Source: Demequina aestuarii
GTDB lineage: Bacteria > Actinomycetota > Actinomycetes > Actinomycetales > Demequinaceae
Direction: 5' to 3'
DNA: 64,000 nt
Assembly (NCBI RefSeq): GCF_000975095.1
Contig: NZ_BBRD01000001.1
Span: 1,135,467-1,199,466 of the forward strand
Positions 11,177-20,206 of this stretch are shown piece after piece. The notes below the pieces were generated by a model. It saw nothing but the letters and a program-made list of their open reading frames with translations. It did not search any database and was not told where the DNA came from. Every line of letters begins with the position of its first letter. Positions within the stretch are counted from its first letter, which is position 1. Made by a program: the position numbers and the translations under genes.

Positions 11177-11941
11177 ATGAGGATTCTGCGATCCACTCTC
11201 GTAGCGGCGGGAACTGCCGCGATCATTGCGGCGGGTGCCTCGGGCGCCGTGGCTGCCGAGGGATACAACGCGACGCTCGACGAACTCAACGGCTCCGGCG
11301 CCGAGTCGACCGCGATGGTCACCGTCGACGGCACCACGGTCCGCGTCGAGATCGAGGGCACAGGCTTCACGCCCGACGCTCCTCACGCCCAGCATCTGCA
11401 CGGTGCGACGGACGGCACCGAGTTCATGTGCCCCACCCCGGGGGATGTCGATGAGCTTGACGAGGACGGCGATGGCCTCCTCAGCACTGTCGAAGCCGCC
11501 TCCCTCTACGGCGGCGTCATGGTCTCGCTCACGACCGAGGGCGATACCTCCGGCGACTCCGCACTCGCAGTGGACCGCTTCCCGGTCGCGGACGCCGACG
11601 GCAACCTCGACTACAGCCGGACCTTCGAGGTGTCAGAGGACATCGCCGGCTCGCTGACGAACATGCACCTCGTTCAGCACGGCTTCGACATCGATGGCTC
11701 GGGCGAGTACGACGGCGAGGCACGCTCCTCGCTCGACGACTCGCTCCCGCTCGAGGCCACCATCCCTGCCGCCTGCGGTGAGTTCGGCGACGCGCAGTCG
11801 GCGGCCCCGATCGGTGGGGTCGACACCGGCGACGCGGCCGCGGACACCTCGACGGCCGTGGTGTTCGGCTCTGCCGCCGCCGCCACCGCCGTGGCTGGTC
11901 TCGGTTTCGCCGCGTACAGCCGCCGCCGCGTGCAGCAGTAG
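11177..11941 (+). CDS. Secreted CHRD/EF-hand surface protein, probable sortase substrate
   Basis: A 254-residue protein with a signal peptide (hydrophobic residues 7-26, AVAAE cleavage). The body resembles a CHRD-like beta domain with the HAQHLHG and HLVQHG histidine motifs. It has a canonical EF-hand loop at residues 95-106 (D95, D97, D99, G100, S103, E106) and a second acidic DIDGSGEYDG loop at 171-180, so calcium binding is likely. The C-terminus has PIGGVDTG (211-218), a hydrophobic helix and an SRRRVQQ tail, the layout of a sorting signal though not LPXTG. The ATG has a GGAAGGA Shine-Dalgarno. A class F sortase follows 85 bp downstream, which suggests a dedicated enzyme-substrate pair. 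Confidence 0.75.
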   Translation: MRILRSTLVAAGTAAIIAAGASGAVAAEGYNATLDELNGSGAESTAMVTVDGTTVRVEIEGTGFTPDAPHAQHLHGATDGTEFMCPTPGDVDELDEDGDGLLSTVEAASLYGGVMVSLTTEGDTSGDSALAVDRFPVADADGNLDYSRTFEVSEDIAGSLTNMHLVQHGFDIDGSGEYDGEARSSLDDSLPLEATIPAACGEFGDAQSAAPIGGVDTGDAAADTSTAVVFGSAAAATAVAGLGFAAYSRRRVQQ

Positions 11942-12026
11942 CCGCCCGCTACCCACAGACCGCTGGCCCGGGCTCGCCGTATGGCGGGTTCGGGCCGGCC
12001 ATCGGGGACTCAGGAGGAAACGGACG

Positions 12027-12704
12027 ATGACACCACGCACTGCGCTCAGCCTTGCGGTGGCGTGTGGGCTGCTGACCATGGGAGCCACCGCCGTCGCCGT
12101 GGAGGCGCTGCAGGTCGACGCACCCCCGCCGCTCGCCGCGTCGCCCACCGCGCCGAGCGCTGCCGCTCCCTCGCCAGACCCGGCGGCGGTGACGGCGCCT
12201 GCTGTGCCCGCGCCCGCATCGGCCGCACCGGAGGTGGAGGTCGAGCAACGACCGGCGCAGGCGCTGCCCGTCGCCTTGACGATCCCGCAGATCGAGGTCG
12301 AGACCGATCTTGAGCAGCTGGGGACGCTCGATGACGGCAGCCTCGCGACGCCCGTCGACACCGACCTCGCGGGGTGGTTCGCGGGCGGGCCGCGACCCGG
12401 TGGCGTGGGCCCAGCCGTGATCGCGGGACACGTGAGCTGGAACGGCGATCCGTCGGTGTTCTTCCGGCTCACTGAGCTCGAGACCGGCGATGTGTTCAGC
12501 GTGCGCCAGGCGGACGGGAACGAGCTCGACTTCGAGGTCACCAGGCTCGAGCAGCACCCCAAGGACGAGTTCCCTACGGTGGCGGTGTATGCGAACACCG
12601 ACGCTCCCGAGCTCCGCCTCATCACGTGCGGCGGCGAGTTCGACTCCAGCACCGGCCACTTCGACGACAACGTGGTGGTGTTCGCGGAGCTCGTCGAGGG
12701 CTGA
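12027..12704 (+). CDS. Class F sortase, exported
   Basis: A 225-residue protein: an N-terminal signal-anchor (residues 6-26), an Ala/Pro-rich linker to about 78, and a sortase domain from about 80 (LTIPQIEV...). The catalytic His is H135 in IAGHVSWNG and the catalytic Cys C201 in LRLITCGG. In sortases a catalytic Arg usually follows the Cys by 12-13 residues; here position 213 in GHFDDNVVV is Asp and no Arg lies nearby, so the third catalytic residue is not evident. Sortases cleave C-terminal signals and attach proteins to the wall. The preceding gene encodes a protein with a matching C-terminal layout. The Shine-Dalgarno is AGGAGGAAA. Confidence 0.8.
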   Translation: MTPRTALSLAVACGLLTMGATAVAVEALQVDAPPPLAASPTAPSAAAPSPDPAAVTAPAVPAPASAAPEVEVEQRPAQALPVALTIPQIEVETDLEQLGTLDDGSLATPVDTDLAGWFAGGPRPGGVGPAVIAGHVSWNGDPSVFFRLTELETGDVFSVRQADGNELDFEVTRLEQHPKDEFPTVAVYANTDAPELRLITCGGEFDSSTGHFDDNVVVFAELVEG

Positions 12705-12817
12705 CCAGCGACCTGGGACCGTGCGCGAGGGAAGAACCCCCTGCTCGCGTGCGTTGGCCCAGAAGCGCGCACCGGTGCGACGCCAGCGACTCTCGCCACC
12801 ATCCAAGGAGACGACAC

Positions 12818-13201
12818 ATGGGAACCCTCGACGCGGCCGCCACGTGGGGCGTGCCCCTGTACCTCGAACGCGACGCAGGTCTTCCGGACATGGGCCGGTC
12901 GCCTCTGGGACCCGTGCCAATGACGTCACGAGACACCGACGCGATCCTGGCGTGTGATGATGCAGCCGCAGTCGCAGAGATGAAGGCGTACGCGCGCTCC
13001 TACGTCGGAGTCGCCGGAATGGCGCTCGTCAGTTCGGTCGCGACCCTCGCCCTTGGCCTCTCGGGCAAGCGTGGCGCGACCGCTGTGGCGGCGACCGCAG
13101 CGATCACGAGCGGCGGCGTCGTGCTCGAGGCGCGCAGGCGTGCGCGGCAGTGGGAGGCCATCGCCGATGCGCGGTTGACCGCAGGACCTGTGCGCCACTG
13201 A
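12818..13201 (+). CDS. Hypothetical protein with two hydrophobic segments
   Basis: A 127-residue protein of unknown function. The first half is soluble and contains a PLYLERDAGLPDMG segment. The second half has Ala/Gly-rich hydrophobic stretches at about residues 63-80 and 86-100, then a charged tail (EARRRARQWEAIADARL). An AAGGAG Shine-Dalgarno precedes the ATG. It lies 113 bp downstream of the sortase on the same strand and could be the last gene of that surface-protein cluster. No family was recognised. Confidence 0.55.
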   Translation: MGTLDAAATWGVPLYLERDAGLPDMGRSPLGPVPMTSRDTDAILACDDAAAVAEMKAYARSYVGVAGMALVSSVATLALGLSGKRGATAVAATAAITSGGVVLEARRRARQWEAIADARLTAGPVRH

Positions 13202-13258
13202 CGCCGGTGGTGTCCGGACACGGACTCTTGGTCCTGGCCCTTCACCGAGCACGTGCGA

Positions 13259-13264
13259 CACAAT
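13259..13264 (+). promoter_or_regulatory. -10-like element (CACAAT) of thrE, leaderless start
   Basis: CACAAT ends six bases before the GTG at 13271, and no Shine-Dalgarno is present. The hexamer matches TANNNT except at its first base. Confidence 0.4.
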
Positions 13265-13270
13265 GACGTC

Positions 13271-14590
13271 GTGACAGACTCCGCGGACACTCCCGAGCAC
13301 GAGATCGACGAGACCCAGGTGCGGGCGGTCGTCGACCCTGAAGAGTCCCTCGAGCCGGTCTCGCTGATCGAGCAGTCGGGCGCGATCATCCGCACCGGCC
13401 GGTTGATGCTTGCTGCAGGGACTGCCAGCTACCGTGTCAAGCAGGCGATGCGCGCGGTGGCGGCATCGCTCGGCGTCGACACGCATGTCAATCAAGTCGC
13501 GCTGACCGACATCGCAGCGACGTCGCACCGGGGCCGCATCTTCCGTACCGAGGTGGCGGAGAACCGTTCGTTCTCCGTCAACAGCGATCGGCTCGCCCAC
13601 CTCGACAGGCTCCGACGCACCCTCCCGGAGCGGACCACCGCGACCGAGATTCACCGGGCGCTCGATGAGATCGAGGAGCGGGGAAGCCTGTACCCGGACT
13701 TCGCGAACGCGTCCTTCGCCGGTGTCGCCTGCGCCGCCTTCGCCGTCCTGAACCACGCCATGCCCTGGGAGGTCGCGGCGGTCTTCATCGCTGCCGCGCT
13801 CGGCCAGTTCACCCGGCGCATCCTCCACCACCGGGGGTTCAACCCCTTCGGGACGACCTTGGCCGGCGCGGCGATCGCCGCCCTCGTCTACGTGTCGGGT
13901 ATCGCGATCCTGAACTCGACGGGGGCCGCGCTCGACACCCACGCCGCGGGCTACATCTCCTCTGTGCTGTTCCTGCTGCCAGGGTTCGCACTCATCACTG
14001 GCGCGCTCGACATGGCGAAGATGGACCTCCAGTCCGGGATCCAACGCATCGCCTTCGGCACCATGATCACCATGGCCGCGGGCGTCAGCGTCTGGGCGGT
14101 GTCGCTGCTGTCTAGCCTGTCGACGGGCCCGCGCGTGGACGCCGAGATCTCACTGGCGTGGCAGCTGGTGATCTGGGCGGTGGCGTCCGCAGTGGGGGTG
14201 GCCGGCTTCGCTTTCATGTTCAACAGTCCGTGGCGCATCGGAGTCACCGCCGCGGCCATCGGCATGGTGGCGAACACCATGCGCATGGCGGCCATCGACG
14301 CCGACGTTCCCGTCCAGGCGGCCACCGCCGTCGCCTGCCTCGTGGTCGGCGTGCTCGCCGCCGCGGCATCGTGGCGAGGCCGGTTCCCGGTGATCACGCT
14401 GTCGGTGCCCGCCGTCCTGGTGATGATTCCCGGCGTCTCCGCTCACCAGGCACTCGTCGCCCTCAACGGCGGTGACTTCGCCGCGGCGACCGCAGGCATC
14501 CTGCAGGTCATCCTGGTGGTGCTGTCCATCATGGTGGGCCTGGTGAGCGCCAAGCTCGTCACCGACCGCGAGTGGGCCTTCGACCACTAG
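13271..14590 (+). CDS. thrE: Threonine/serine exporter, ThrE family
   Basis: A 439-residue protein with the two-part ThrE architecture. A soluble N-terminal ThrE domain, residues about 35-160, contains GRLMLAAGTASYRVKQAM and ATSHRGRIFRTEV. Membrane helices follow: five in the first half (DUF1212-like), then a ThrE_2/DUF3815 part with MIPGVSAHQAL near the end. It exports threonine and serine by proton motive force in Corynebacterium. The GTG at 13271 is preferred over a start 18 bp upstream because a -10 hexamer lies six bases before it. The gene is convergent with parC, 22 bp apart. Confidence 0.88.
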   Translation: MTDSADTPEHEIDETQVRAVVDPEESLEPVSLIEQSGAIIRTGRLMLAAGTASYRVKQAMRAVAASLGVDTHVNQVALTDIAATSHRGRIFRTEVAENRSFSVNSDRLAHLDRLRRTLPERTTATEIHRALDEIEERGSLYPDFANASFAGVACAAFAVLNHAMPWEVAAVFIAAALGQFTRRILHHRGFNPFGTTLAGAAIAALVYVSGIAILNSTGAALDTHAAGYISSVLFLLPGFALITGALDMAKMDLQSGIQRIAFGTMITMAAGVSVWAVSLLSSLSTGPRVDAEISLAWQLVIWAVASAVGVAGFAFMFNSPWRIGVTAAAIGMVANTMRMAAIDADVPVQAATAVACLVVGVLAAAASWRGRFPVITLSVPAVLVMIPGVSAHQALVALNGGDFAAATAGILQVILVVLSIMVGLVSAKLVTDREWAFDH

Positions 14591-14612
14591 CGAGCACCTC
14601 GCCCGCGCGTCG

Positions 14613-17039
14613 TCAACCGATGCCGTGGACGGGGGCCTTCAGCGGCACTCCAGAGCCGTCGCGTCGTCCCGGCTCTGCCGGCAGCTCCACCGGCTGGCCC
14701 GCACCCGACGTCGCGCGTGGGGGAGCCGTGCCCACCCACGCCAGCATCAGCGCGTCCTCTCCCTTCAGGAACCGATGCGCCCGCACCCCGCCAGTCGCCC
14801 GGCCCTTGCCCGGGTACTCACTGAAGGGGGTGACCTTGGCCGACCCGGGCGTGGTGCCAGGCAGCGCCGTCGACGACCCTGCAATGGTGACGACCACTGC
14901 ATCGGCCGGGCTGTCCACGACGCCAAAGTAGGCGGCGCGCCGGCCAGGGGTCAGCTTGATCCCGCTGATGCCGCCCCCAGCACGTCCCTGGGCGCGCACC
15001 TTCTCTGCGGAGAAGTGCAGCAGCGGACCGTCGTCGGCGACGAACACGAGCGTCGCGTCGTCGGGGGCGAGCGCAGCGCCGACCACCACGTCACCGTCCT
15101 GAAGTGCGATCGCCTCCCACGCGTCCTTGTTGGGAGCAGGTTCAGGCTTCACCCGCTTGACGATGCCCGCGGCAGTGCCGAGCGCCAGGGGAGTCTCGGC
15201 GCTCAGCGGGACCAGAGTCACCGCCTCCTCGCCCTTGTCCAGAGACACCAGCTCCGCGATGGGGCTGCCGCCTCCAAGCGACGGCGGCTCGCTGGTCGGT
15301 GCGAGCGCAGGCACCTCGAGGAGGGAGAGGCGCAGGACGCGCCCCTGCGTGGTCACCACGCCCACGTCGGCACGGGCCGATGCGGGAATCGCCGCGCGCA
15401 GCACGTCGTGGGAACTGCGCCGTCCGTCGCGCGCGGGCAGCGTGTCGTCCGCGGTGCGCGCGACCAGTCCGGTCGCAGACAGCAGCGCGTAGCAGGGCGT
15501 GTCCTCGACCTCGAGCGGCGCGGCGGCCGATGCGCCCGGTGCGGAGGCGGCAGACGAGACGACTCCCGCTTCGGCGAGCAGGATGGTGCGGCGCGGGGTG
15601 CCGTACTCGGCGGCGACGGCGTCCATCTCGAGCCCCACGACCTCGCGCAGGCGGGTGGGGGACTCGAGGATCTCCTCCAGTTCGGCGATCTCGGCGAGCA
15701 GCTGGGCCTTCTCGTTCTCGAGTTCGAGGCGCGAGAACTTGGTGAGCCGGCGCAGGCGGAGCTCGAGAATGTAGTCGGCCTGGATCTCGGAGAGGTCGAA
15801 CGCGGTCCGGAGGCGTTCGCGCGCCTCGCCCGCGTCCTCCGAGGACCGGATGATCTGGATGACGTCATCGATGTCGAGGATGGCGACCAGGAGTCCGTCG
15901 ACCAGGTGCAGGCGGTCCTTGCGGGCCTGGAGACGGTGCTGGGAGCGGCGCTTGACGACGGTGATGCGGTGGTCGACCCAGACCTGCAGCATCTCCTTGA
16001 GGCCGAGCGTGCGGGGTTCGCCTGCCACGAGGGCGACGTTGTTCATGGAGAACGACTCTTCGAGGGGCGTGACCTTGTAGAGCCGCTCCAGCACGGCCTC
16101 GGGATTGAAGCCGTTCTTGATCTCGATCACGAGACGCAGCCCGTGCTTGCGGTCGGTGAGATCCGTGACCGCGGTGACGCCCTCGAGCTTCTTCGCGGAC
16201 ACCGCGTCCTTGATCTTCTCGATCACCTTCTCGGGGCCCACCAGATAGGGCAGCTCCGTGACGACGATTCCCTGTCGCCGAGGTGTCACCTTCTCGATGC
16301 GGCTCGTCGCGCGCGTCTTGAACGCGCCCTTGCCGGTCTCGTAGGCCTGGCGCACGCCATCCAGGCCCACGATCTTGCCGCCACCGGGCAGGTCGGGCCC
16401 GGGGACGAAACGCATCAGCTCGTCGAGGTCCGCCTTGGGATTGGCGAGCAGGTGACGGGCGGCGGACACGACCTCGACCAGGTTGTGCGGCGCCATGTTG
16501 GTCGCCATGCCCACCGCGATGCCCGAGGCCCCGTTGACCAGCAGGTTCGGAATCGCCGCCGGCAGCACCGAGGGCTGGGTGAGCTTGTTGTCGTAGTTGG
16601 GAACGAGGTCGACGACGTCCTCATCCAGGTCCGCGAGCATCGCGCGCGCGGCCGGTCCCATGCGGGCTTCGGTGTATCGCGACGCTGCGGGCCCGTCGTC
16701 GAGCGATCCGAAGTTGCCGTGACCGTCGACGAGCGGCAACCGCAGCGAGAAGGGCTGCGCCATCCGCACCAAGGCGTCGTAGATCGCGCCGTCTCCGTGC
16801 GGGTGGAGCTTTCCCATGACCTCGCCCACCACCCGCGAGGACTTCACATGCGCGCGGTCAGGACGAATGCCCATCTCGCCCATCGAGTAGATGATGCGAC
16901 GCTGCACGGGCTTGAGCCCGTCCCGCGCATCGGGCAGCGCCCGCGAATAGATGACCGAGTACGCGTACTCCAGGAAAGACGTCTCCATCTCGGCGCTGAC
17001 GTCGATATCCGTGATGTGCGCATCGGGCGCGGCGGCCAT
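14613..17039 (-). CDS. parC: DNA topoisomerase IV subunit A (GyrA/ParC-type)
   Basis: An 808-residue type IIA topoisomerase breakage-reunion subunit. The DNA-linking tyrosine is Y122 in [11 protein letters not shown]. The helix-turn-helix with the quinolone-resistance region reads [22 protein letters not shown]. The residue aligned with E. coli GyrA Ser83 is Gly84, while Asp88 matches Asp87. The C-terminal beta-pinwheel is shorter and lacks a clear GyrA box, supporting ParC rather than GyrA. It pairs with ParE at 8943-11042, and the two genes are separated by the surface-protein and thrE genes. The start ATG has a GGAGAGCC-type Shine-Dalgarno. It is divergent from the DUF5998 gene. Confidence 0.9.
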   Translation of the reverse strand: MAAAPDAHITDIDVSAEMETSFLEYAYSVIYSRALPDARDGLKPVQRRIIYSMGEMGIRPDRAHVKSSRVVGEVMGKLHPHGDGAIYDALVRMAQPFSLRLPLVDGHGNFGSLDDGPAASRYTEARMGPAARAMLADLDEDVVDLVPNYDNKLTQPSVLPAAIPNLLVNGASGIAVGMATNMAPHNLVEVVSAARHLLANPKADLDELMRFVPGPDLPGGGKIVGLDGVRQAYETGKGAFKTRATSRIEKVTPRRQGIVVTELPYLVGPEKVIEKIKDAVSAKKLEGVTAVTDLTDRKHGLRLVIEIKNGFNPEAVLERLYKVTPLEESFSMNNVALVAGEPRTLGLKEMLQVWVDHRITVVKRRSQHRLQARKDRLHLVDGLLVAILDIDDVIQIIRSSEDAGEARERLRTAFDLSEIQADYILELRLRRLTKFSRLELENEKAQLLAEIAELEEILESPTRLREVVGLEMDAVAAEYGTPRRTILLAEAGVVSSAASAPGASAAAPLEVEDTPCYALLSATGLVARTADDTLPARDGRRSSHDVLRAAIPASARADVGVVTTQGRVLRLSLLEVPALAPTSEPPSLGGGSPIAELVSLDKGEEAVTLVPLSAETPLALGTAAGIVKRVKPEPAPNKDAWEAIALQDGDVVVGAALAPDDATLVFVADDGPLLHFSAEKVRAQGRAGGGISGIKLTPGRRAAYFGVVDSPADAVVVTIAGSSTALPGTTPGSAKVTPFSEYPGKGRATGGVRAHRFLKGEDALMLAWVGTAPPRATSGAGQPVELPAEPGRRDGSGVPLKAPVHGIG

Positions 17040-17158
17040 GGCTCTCCTTACGAAATGCGGTCGGGGGCTGCAGGCATTGTCGCGCCGGTCCCGCTCCCCA
17101 CGGCGGTGCCACGCGGCGCGAGTGGTGACCCTGCCGGTGAAGTGGAAGAATAGCCGCC

Positions 17159-17725
17159 ATGTCTCATACGCTCGACCAAGCGGTCGCCGTCGCCGGGTAC
17201 TACCCGGCCCTCGCCAGCTCCGTGCTCCGCACCGCGATCCGGGACGAGTCGGTCACCGCGCACTTCGTGCATGCGGAGACCACCTTCGACGACCGCGAGG
17301 TGCGCCGGCACATGACGGTCCTGGTGGTGACGGAGACTCGGCTCATCCGCGTCCACATGGATGACGGCTCCGGACACAGCGCCGAGGGCGCTCACGAAGC
17401 CTCTGCCACGGTCGAGACCGCGCTGCTGACCGGAATCTCGAACATGGCGATGACGCACGTGGTGCACCACCCCGAGAACTTCCGGGATGGCGATTCGCCG
17501 AGCGAGCTCGTGCTCGCCGTCGGCTGGGGAGTGCATTCCCGCGTCGAGCTCGAACCGGCGACGTGTGGCGACGAGAACTGCGATGCTGACCACGGGTACA
17601 CGGGTGGCATCACCGGCGACGACACCCTCGTGAGGGTGAGCGCGATCGCCGACGGCGTGGAGACGGTCCGCGCGCTCGAGGACTTCGCTGCGACGTTGCA
17701 GCGGGCCATCGGGCCCCGCGGGTGA
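17159..17725 (+). CDS. DUF5998 family protein
   Basis: A 188-residue cytoplasmic protein of the actinobacterial DUF5998 family, function unknown. It starts with [23 protein letters not shown] and has an [21 protein letters not shown] strand-helix segment. A metal-site-like [15 protein letters not shown] region lies at about residues 139-155, with two Cys and an acidic/His cluster. The ATG follows AAGAAT by seven bases, so it may be leaderless. The stop overlaps the GTG of the next gene (GTGA), so the two are probably translationally coupled. Confidence 0.75.
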   Translation: MSHTLDQAVAVAGYYPALASSVLRTAIRDESVTAHFVHAETTFDDREVRRHMTVLVVTETRLIRVHMDDGSGHSAEGAHEASATVETALLTGISNMAMTHVVHHPENFRDGDSPSELVLAVGWGVHSRVELEPATCGDENCDADHGYTGGITGDDTLVRVSAIADGVETVRALEDFAATLQRAIGPRG

Positions 17726-18891
17726 GCCGCGCGGCCGAGCTCGCCGCGCTCGGTCTGAGCCTTCCCGACTATGGCGGGCGCGAGTTGGGAGCCGTGCTGC
17801 CGGCCGCCCTGTCGGCGATCGGCGCGGGCCACGTGGTGACTCACCGCGACGCTGATGCGGATCGCACGCGCCTGGGGCTAGCGCCGGCCCGGCACGTCGT
17901 GGTGGTGCTGCTCGACGGGCTCGGACACCTGGGCCTCGAGGCTCGGCGGGGGCACGCCCCGTTCCTGCGATCGGCTGAGCAAGGTGTGATCACGGCGGGC
18001 TATCCGACCACCACTGCGGCCTCGCTCGCGCTGTTCGGCACCGGGCAGCCGTCCGGTCGTACGGGACTCACGGGCTACACCGCCCGCAACCCGCGCACGG
18101 GCGGTCTCGCGAACCTGGTGTCGTGGGAAGGCGCCTACGACGCCGTCGAGTGGCAGCGGCAGCCCTCGCTCCTCGAGAGCGCGGCAGGGGACGGGTTCTC
18201 GGTGACCACCCTGGGTCGGCGCCGATTCGCCGGCTCCGGACTCACGCAGGCCGTGCTGCGCGGCGGCCGGTTCGTCGGCGCCGAGCGGCTCTCCGAGCGC
18301 ATCGATGTGGCGCTGGAGGCCGCCCGCGCTCCCGGCGTGTCCTACTGCTACTGGGGTGAGATCGACGCCGCCGGCCATCAGCACGGGTGGGGATCCGGAG
18401 AGTGGGTGGCGGCGCTCGAGGACGCCGACCGCGAGCTGCGGCGGCTGGCGGACGGACTGCCGGCCGATGCGACCATGGTCGTCACGGCGGACCACGGCAT
18501 GGTCGATGTGCCAGGTGCGGCCCGGTGGGACGTCGCCGACGAGCCCGCGCTGAGTGCCGGCGTCGAGCTCATCGCGGGTGAGCCCCGCGCCCTGCACGTC
18601 CACACTGCGCCCGGTATCGACCCGGAGGATGTCGCGGCACGGTGGCGTGAGACGCTCGCCGGCCACGCGATGGTGTGGACGCGCGCCGAGGCACGCGAGG
18701 ACGCGCTGTTCGGCGAGCTCCTCGATGACGTGGCAGAGAGGGTCGGCGACGTGGTGGTCGCGATGGCAGGCAGGGCCACGGTGGTCGACTCGCGCACCCA
18801 GTCCGCCAAGTCGATGGCATTGGTGGGCATGCACGGCTCGCTGACGCCGGAGGAGCTCCAGGTGCCGTGGCTGGTCGTCGACGGCACGTGA
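17722..18891 (+). CDS. Alkaline-phosphatase-superfamily nucleotide pyrophosphatase/phosphodiesterase
   Basis: A 389-residue member of the type I phosphodiesterase/nucleotide pyrophosphatase family. The first metal-binding Asp is in VVVVLLDGLGHLGL. The nucleophile region is GYPTTTAASLALFGTG, where a Thr of PTTTAAS attacks phosphate. The second metal cluster is YWGEIDAAGHQHGWGSGEW and the third is VVTADHGMVDV; MVGMHG-like histidine GMHGSLTPEE closes the site. No signal peptide is seen, so it is probably cytoplasmic. It overlaps the DUF5998 stop by GTGA. Substrate specificity cannot be decided. Confidence 0.85.
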   Translation: MSRAAELAALGLSLPDYGGRELGAVLPAALSAIGAGHVVTHRDADADRTRLGLAPARHVVVVLLDGLGHLGLEARRGHAPFLRSAEQGVITAGYPTTTAASLALFGTGQPSGRTGLTGYTARNPRTGGLANLVSWEGAYDAVEWQRQPSLLESAAGDGFSVTTLGRRRFAGSGLTQAVLRGGRFVGAERLSERIDVALEAARAPGVSYCYWGEIDAAGHQHGWGSGEWVAALEDADRELRRLADGLPADATMVVTADHGMVDVPGAARWDVADEPALSAGVELIAGEPRALHVHTAPGIDPEDVAARWRETLAGHAMVWTRAEAREDALFGELLDDVAERVGDVVVAMAGRATVVDSRTQSAKSMALVGMHGSLTPEELQVPWLVVDGT

Positions 18892-18984
18892 CGCACGCGG
18901 CCCAGGGCGGACACGAATGTCCGCGCGATATGGTCGGAGAGCGCACACCCAGCCCCCGCTGACTACTCCGGAACGGACGCAGAG

Positions 18985-19263
18985 ATGGTGCCAGGCCTGA
19001 TCCTCATCGGCTTCGTGGCGATGCTCCTCGTGCCGCCCCGCTGGCGCTGGTTCGTCTCTGTCACGCTCGCTGGCGGAGTCGTGTGGCTCGCCACGTTCTT
19101 CTTCCCCGATCTTGCCGACACCGGGACGCTCTCGTGGTGGCAGCTGGTGCCCGCGGCCTTCGCTCTGGGGGCGGTGAACACGGCGGTGGGAGCGACGGTC
19201 GGGTGGCTCATCAGGTTCGCAGCGCAGACGCTCTTCACCGTCGTGCGCAAGCGACGGGTCTGA
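18985..19263 (+). CDS. Small membrane protein, unknown
   Basis: A 92-residue protein with three hydrophobic helices (about residues 2-17, 22-40 and 53-78) and a basic end (VVRKRRV), probably cytoplasmic. An AT-leaning stretch with TATGGT lies about 55 bp upstream and may be the promoter. It is convergent with the ABC ATPase gene. No family was recognised. Confidence 0.6.
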   Translation: MVPGLILIGFVAMLLVPPRWRWFVSVTLAGGVVWLATFFFPDLADTGTLSWWQLVPAAFALGAVNTAVGATVGWLIRFAAQTLFTVVRKRRV

Positions 19264-19341
19264 GCGCTCGCTTCTGCGTCTCGCCGGGCGCGGCGAGGGC
19301 CTTGTGCTCCCGCCGCACCGGCCTCCCGAGCAGACGACTCC

Positions 19342-20166
19342 CTAGCCGGCGGATGTGGCGCGCGCGGTCCAGCGGCCACCCGTGCGGGCGATCTCGATGG
19401 GATGGGCGAAGGCGTCGCTCACCGCGGCGGAGGTGAGCACCGCATCTGCGTCGCCCGCCGCGACCACGCGGCCCTCGCGCAGCAGCATCGCGTGCGTGGT
19501 GGAGGCCGGCAGCTCTTCGAAGTGGTGGGTCACGGTGACGGTGCCGAGGTCCGGATGTGAACGCGACAATCCATCCATCGTGGTGAGCAGTTGCTCTCGT
19601 GCCGCGACGTCCAGTCCCGTTGTTGCCTCGTCGAGGAGCAGGATGGCGGGGTCCGGCATCAGTGCGCGCGCGATGAGAGTCCGCCCCCGTTCCCCTTGAG
19701 ACATCGTGGGCCACCGCAGGCCGCGGTCGGGATCGAGCCCGAACTGGGTGAGCAGTGTGCGCGCGCGGCGCACCTGCTCGGACGTGGGAGTCCAGCGCGG
19801 CACCCACTCCAGTGTGCCCGTCGCCCCCGTCAGCACGACCGACATCGCGTCCAGCGCGCTCGTCAGGGGATAGCGCGACGTCACCAGTCCCACGTGGGCC
19901 CGCAGCTCCCGCATGTCCACGCGGCCCAGGCGGTAGCCGAGCACCTCGACCGTGCCGCGGGTGGGATGCTCGGTGGCGGCCAGGAGCGAGATCAATGTGG
20001 ACTTGCCTGCGCCGTTCGGGCCGATCAGCGCCCAGCGTTCGGCACGTCGTACGGCAAGGCTCACGTGATCCAGGATGACGGTGTCGCCGCGCACGAATGT
20101 CGCGTCCCTGACGGCCAGCAGCGTGTCCGAGAGGCCACGGTGGTGGATCGATGCGTCGTCGCTCAT
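19342..20166 (-). CDS. Stand-alone ABC transporter ATPase
   Basis: A 274-residue single ABC ATPase domain: Walker A GPNGAGKST, signature MSQGERGR, Walker B AILLLDEATTGLD and the H-loop VTVTHHFEEL. No permease gene is adjacent, so it either serves a distant permease or has a non-transport role. The first methionine of MSDDASIHH is used; frames further upstream read into the sepH gene and are Arg/Ser-rich noise. It follows sepH on the same strand after 40 bp. The substrate is unknown. Confidence 0.85.
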   Translation of the reverse strand: MSDDASIHHRGLSDTLLAVRDATFVRGDTVILDHVSLAVRRAERWALIGPNGAGKSTLISLLAATEHPTRGTVEVLGYRLGRVDMRELRAHVGLVTSRYPLTSALDAMSVVLTGATGTLEWVPRWTPTSEQVRRARTLLTQFGLDPDRGLRWPTMSQGERGRTLIARALMPDPAILLLDEATTGLDVAAREQLLTTMDGLSRSHPDLGTVTVTHHFEELPASTTHAMLLREGRVVAAGDADAVLTSAAVSDAFAHPIEIARTGGRWTARATSAG

Positions 20167-20206
20167 GCGGCAGGGTCCGTCGCTGCTGTGCCGCCCGACG
20201 TGGGCG

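Noticed and set aside
14625..17153. Very long plus-strand open frame antisense to parC
   Set aside because: It is a mirror frame of parC caused by high GC; its translation is Arg/His/Gly-rich and matches no family.
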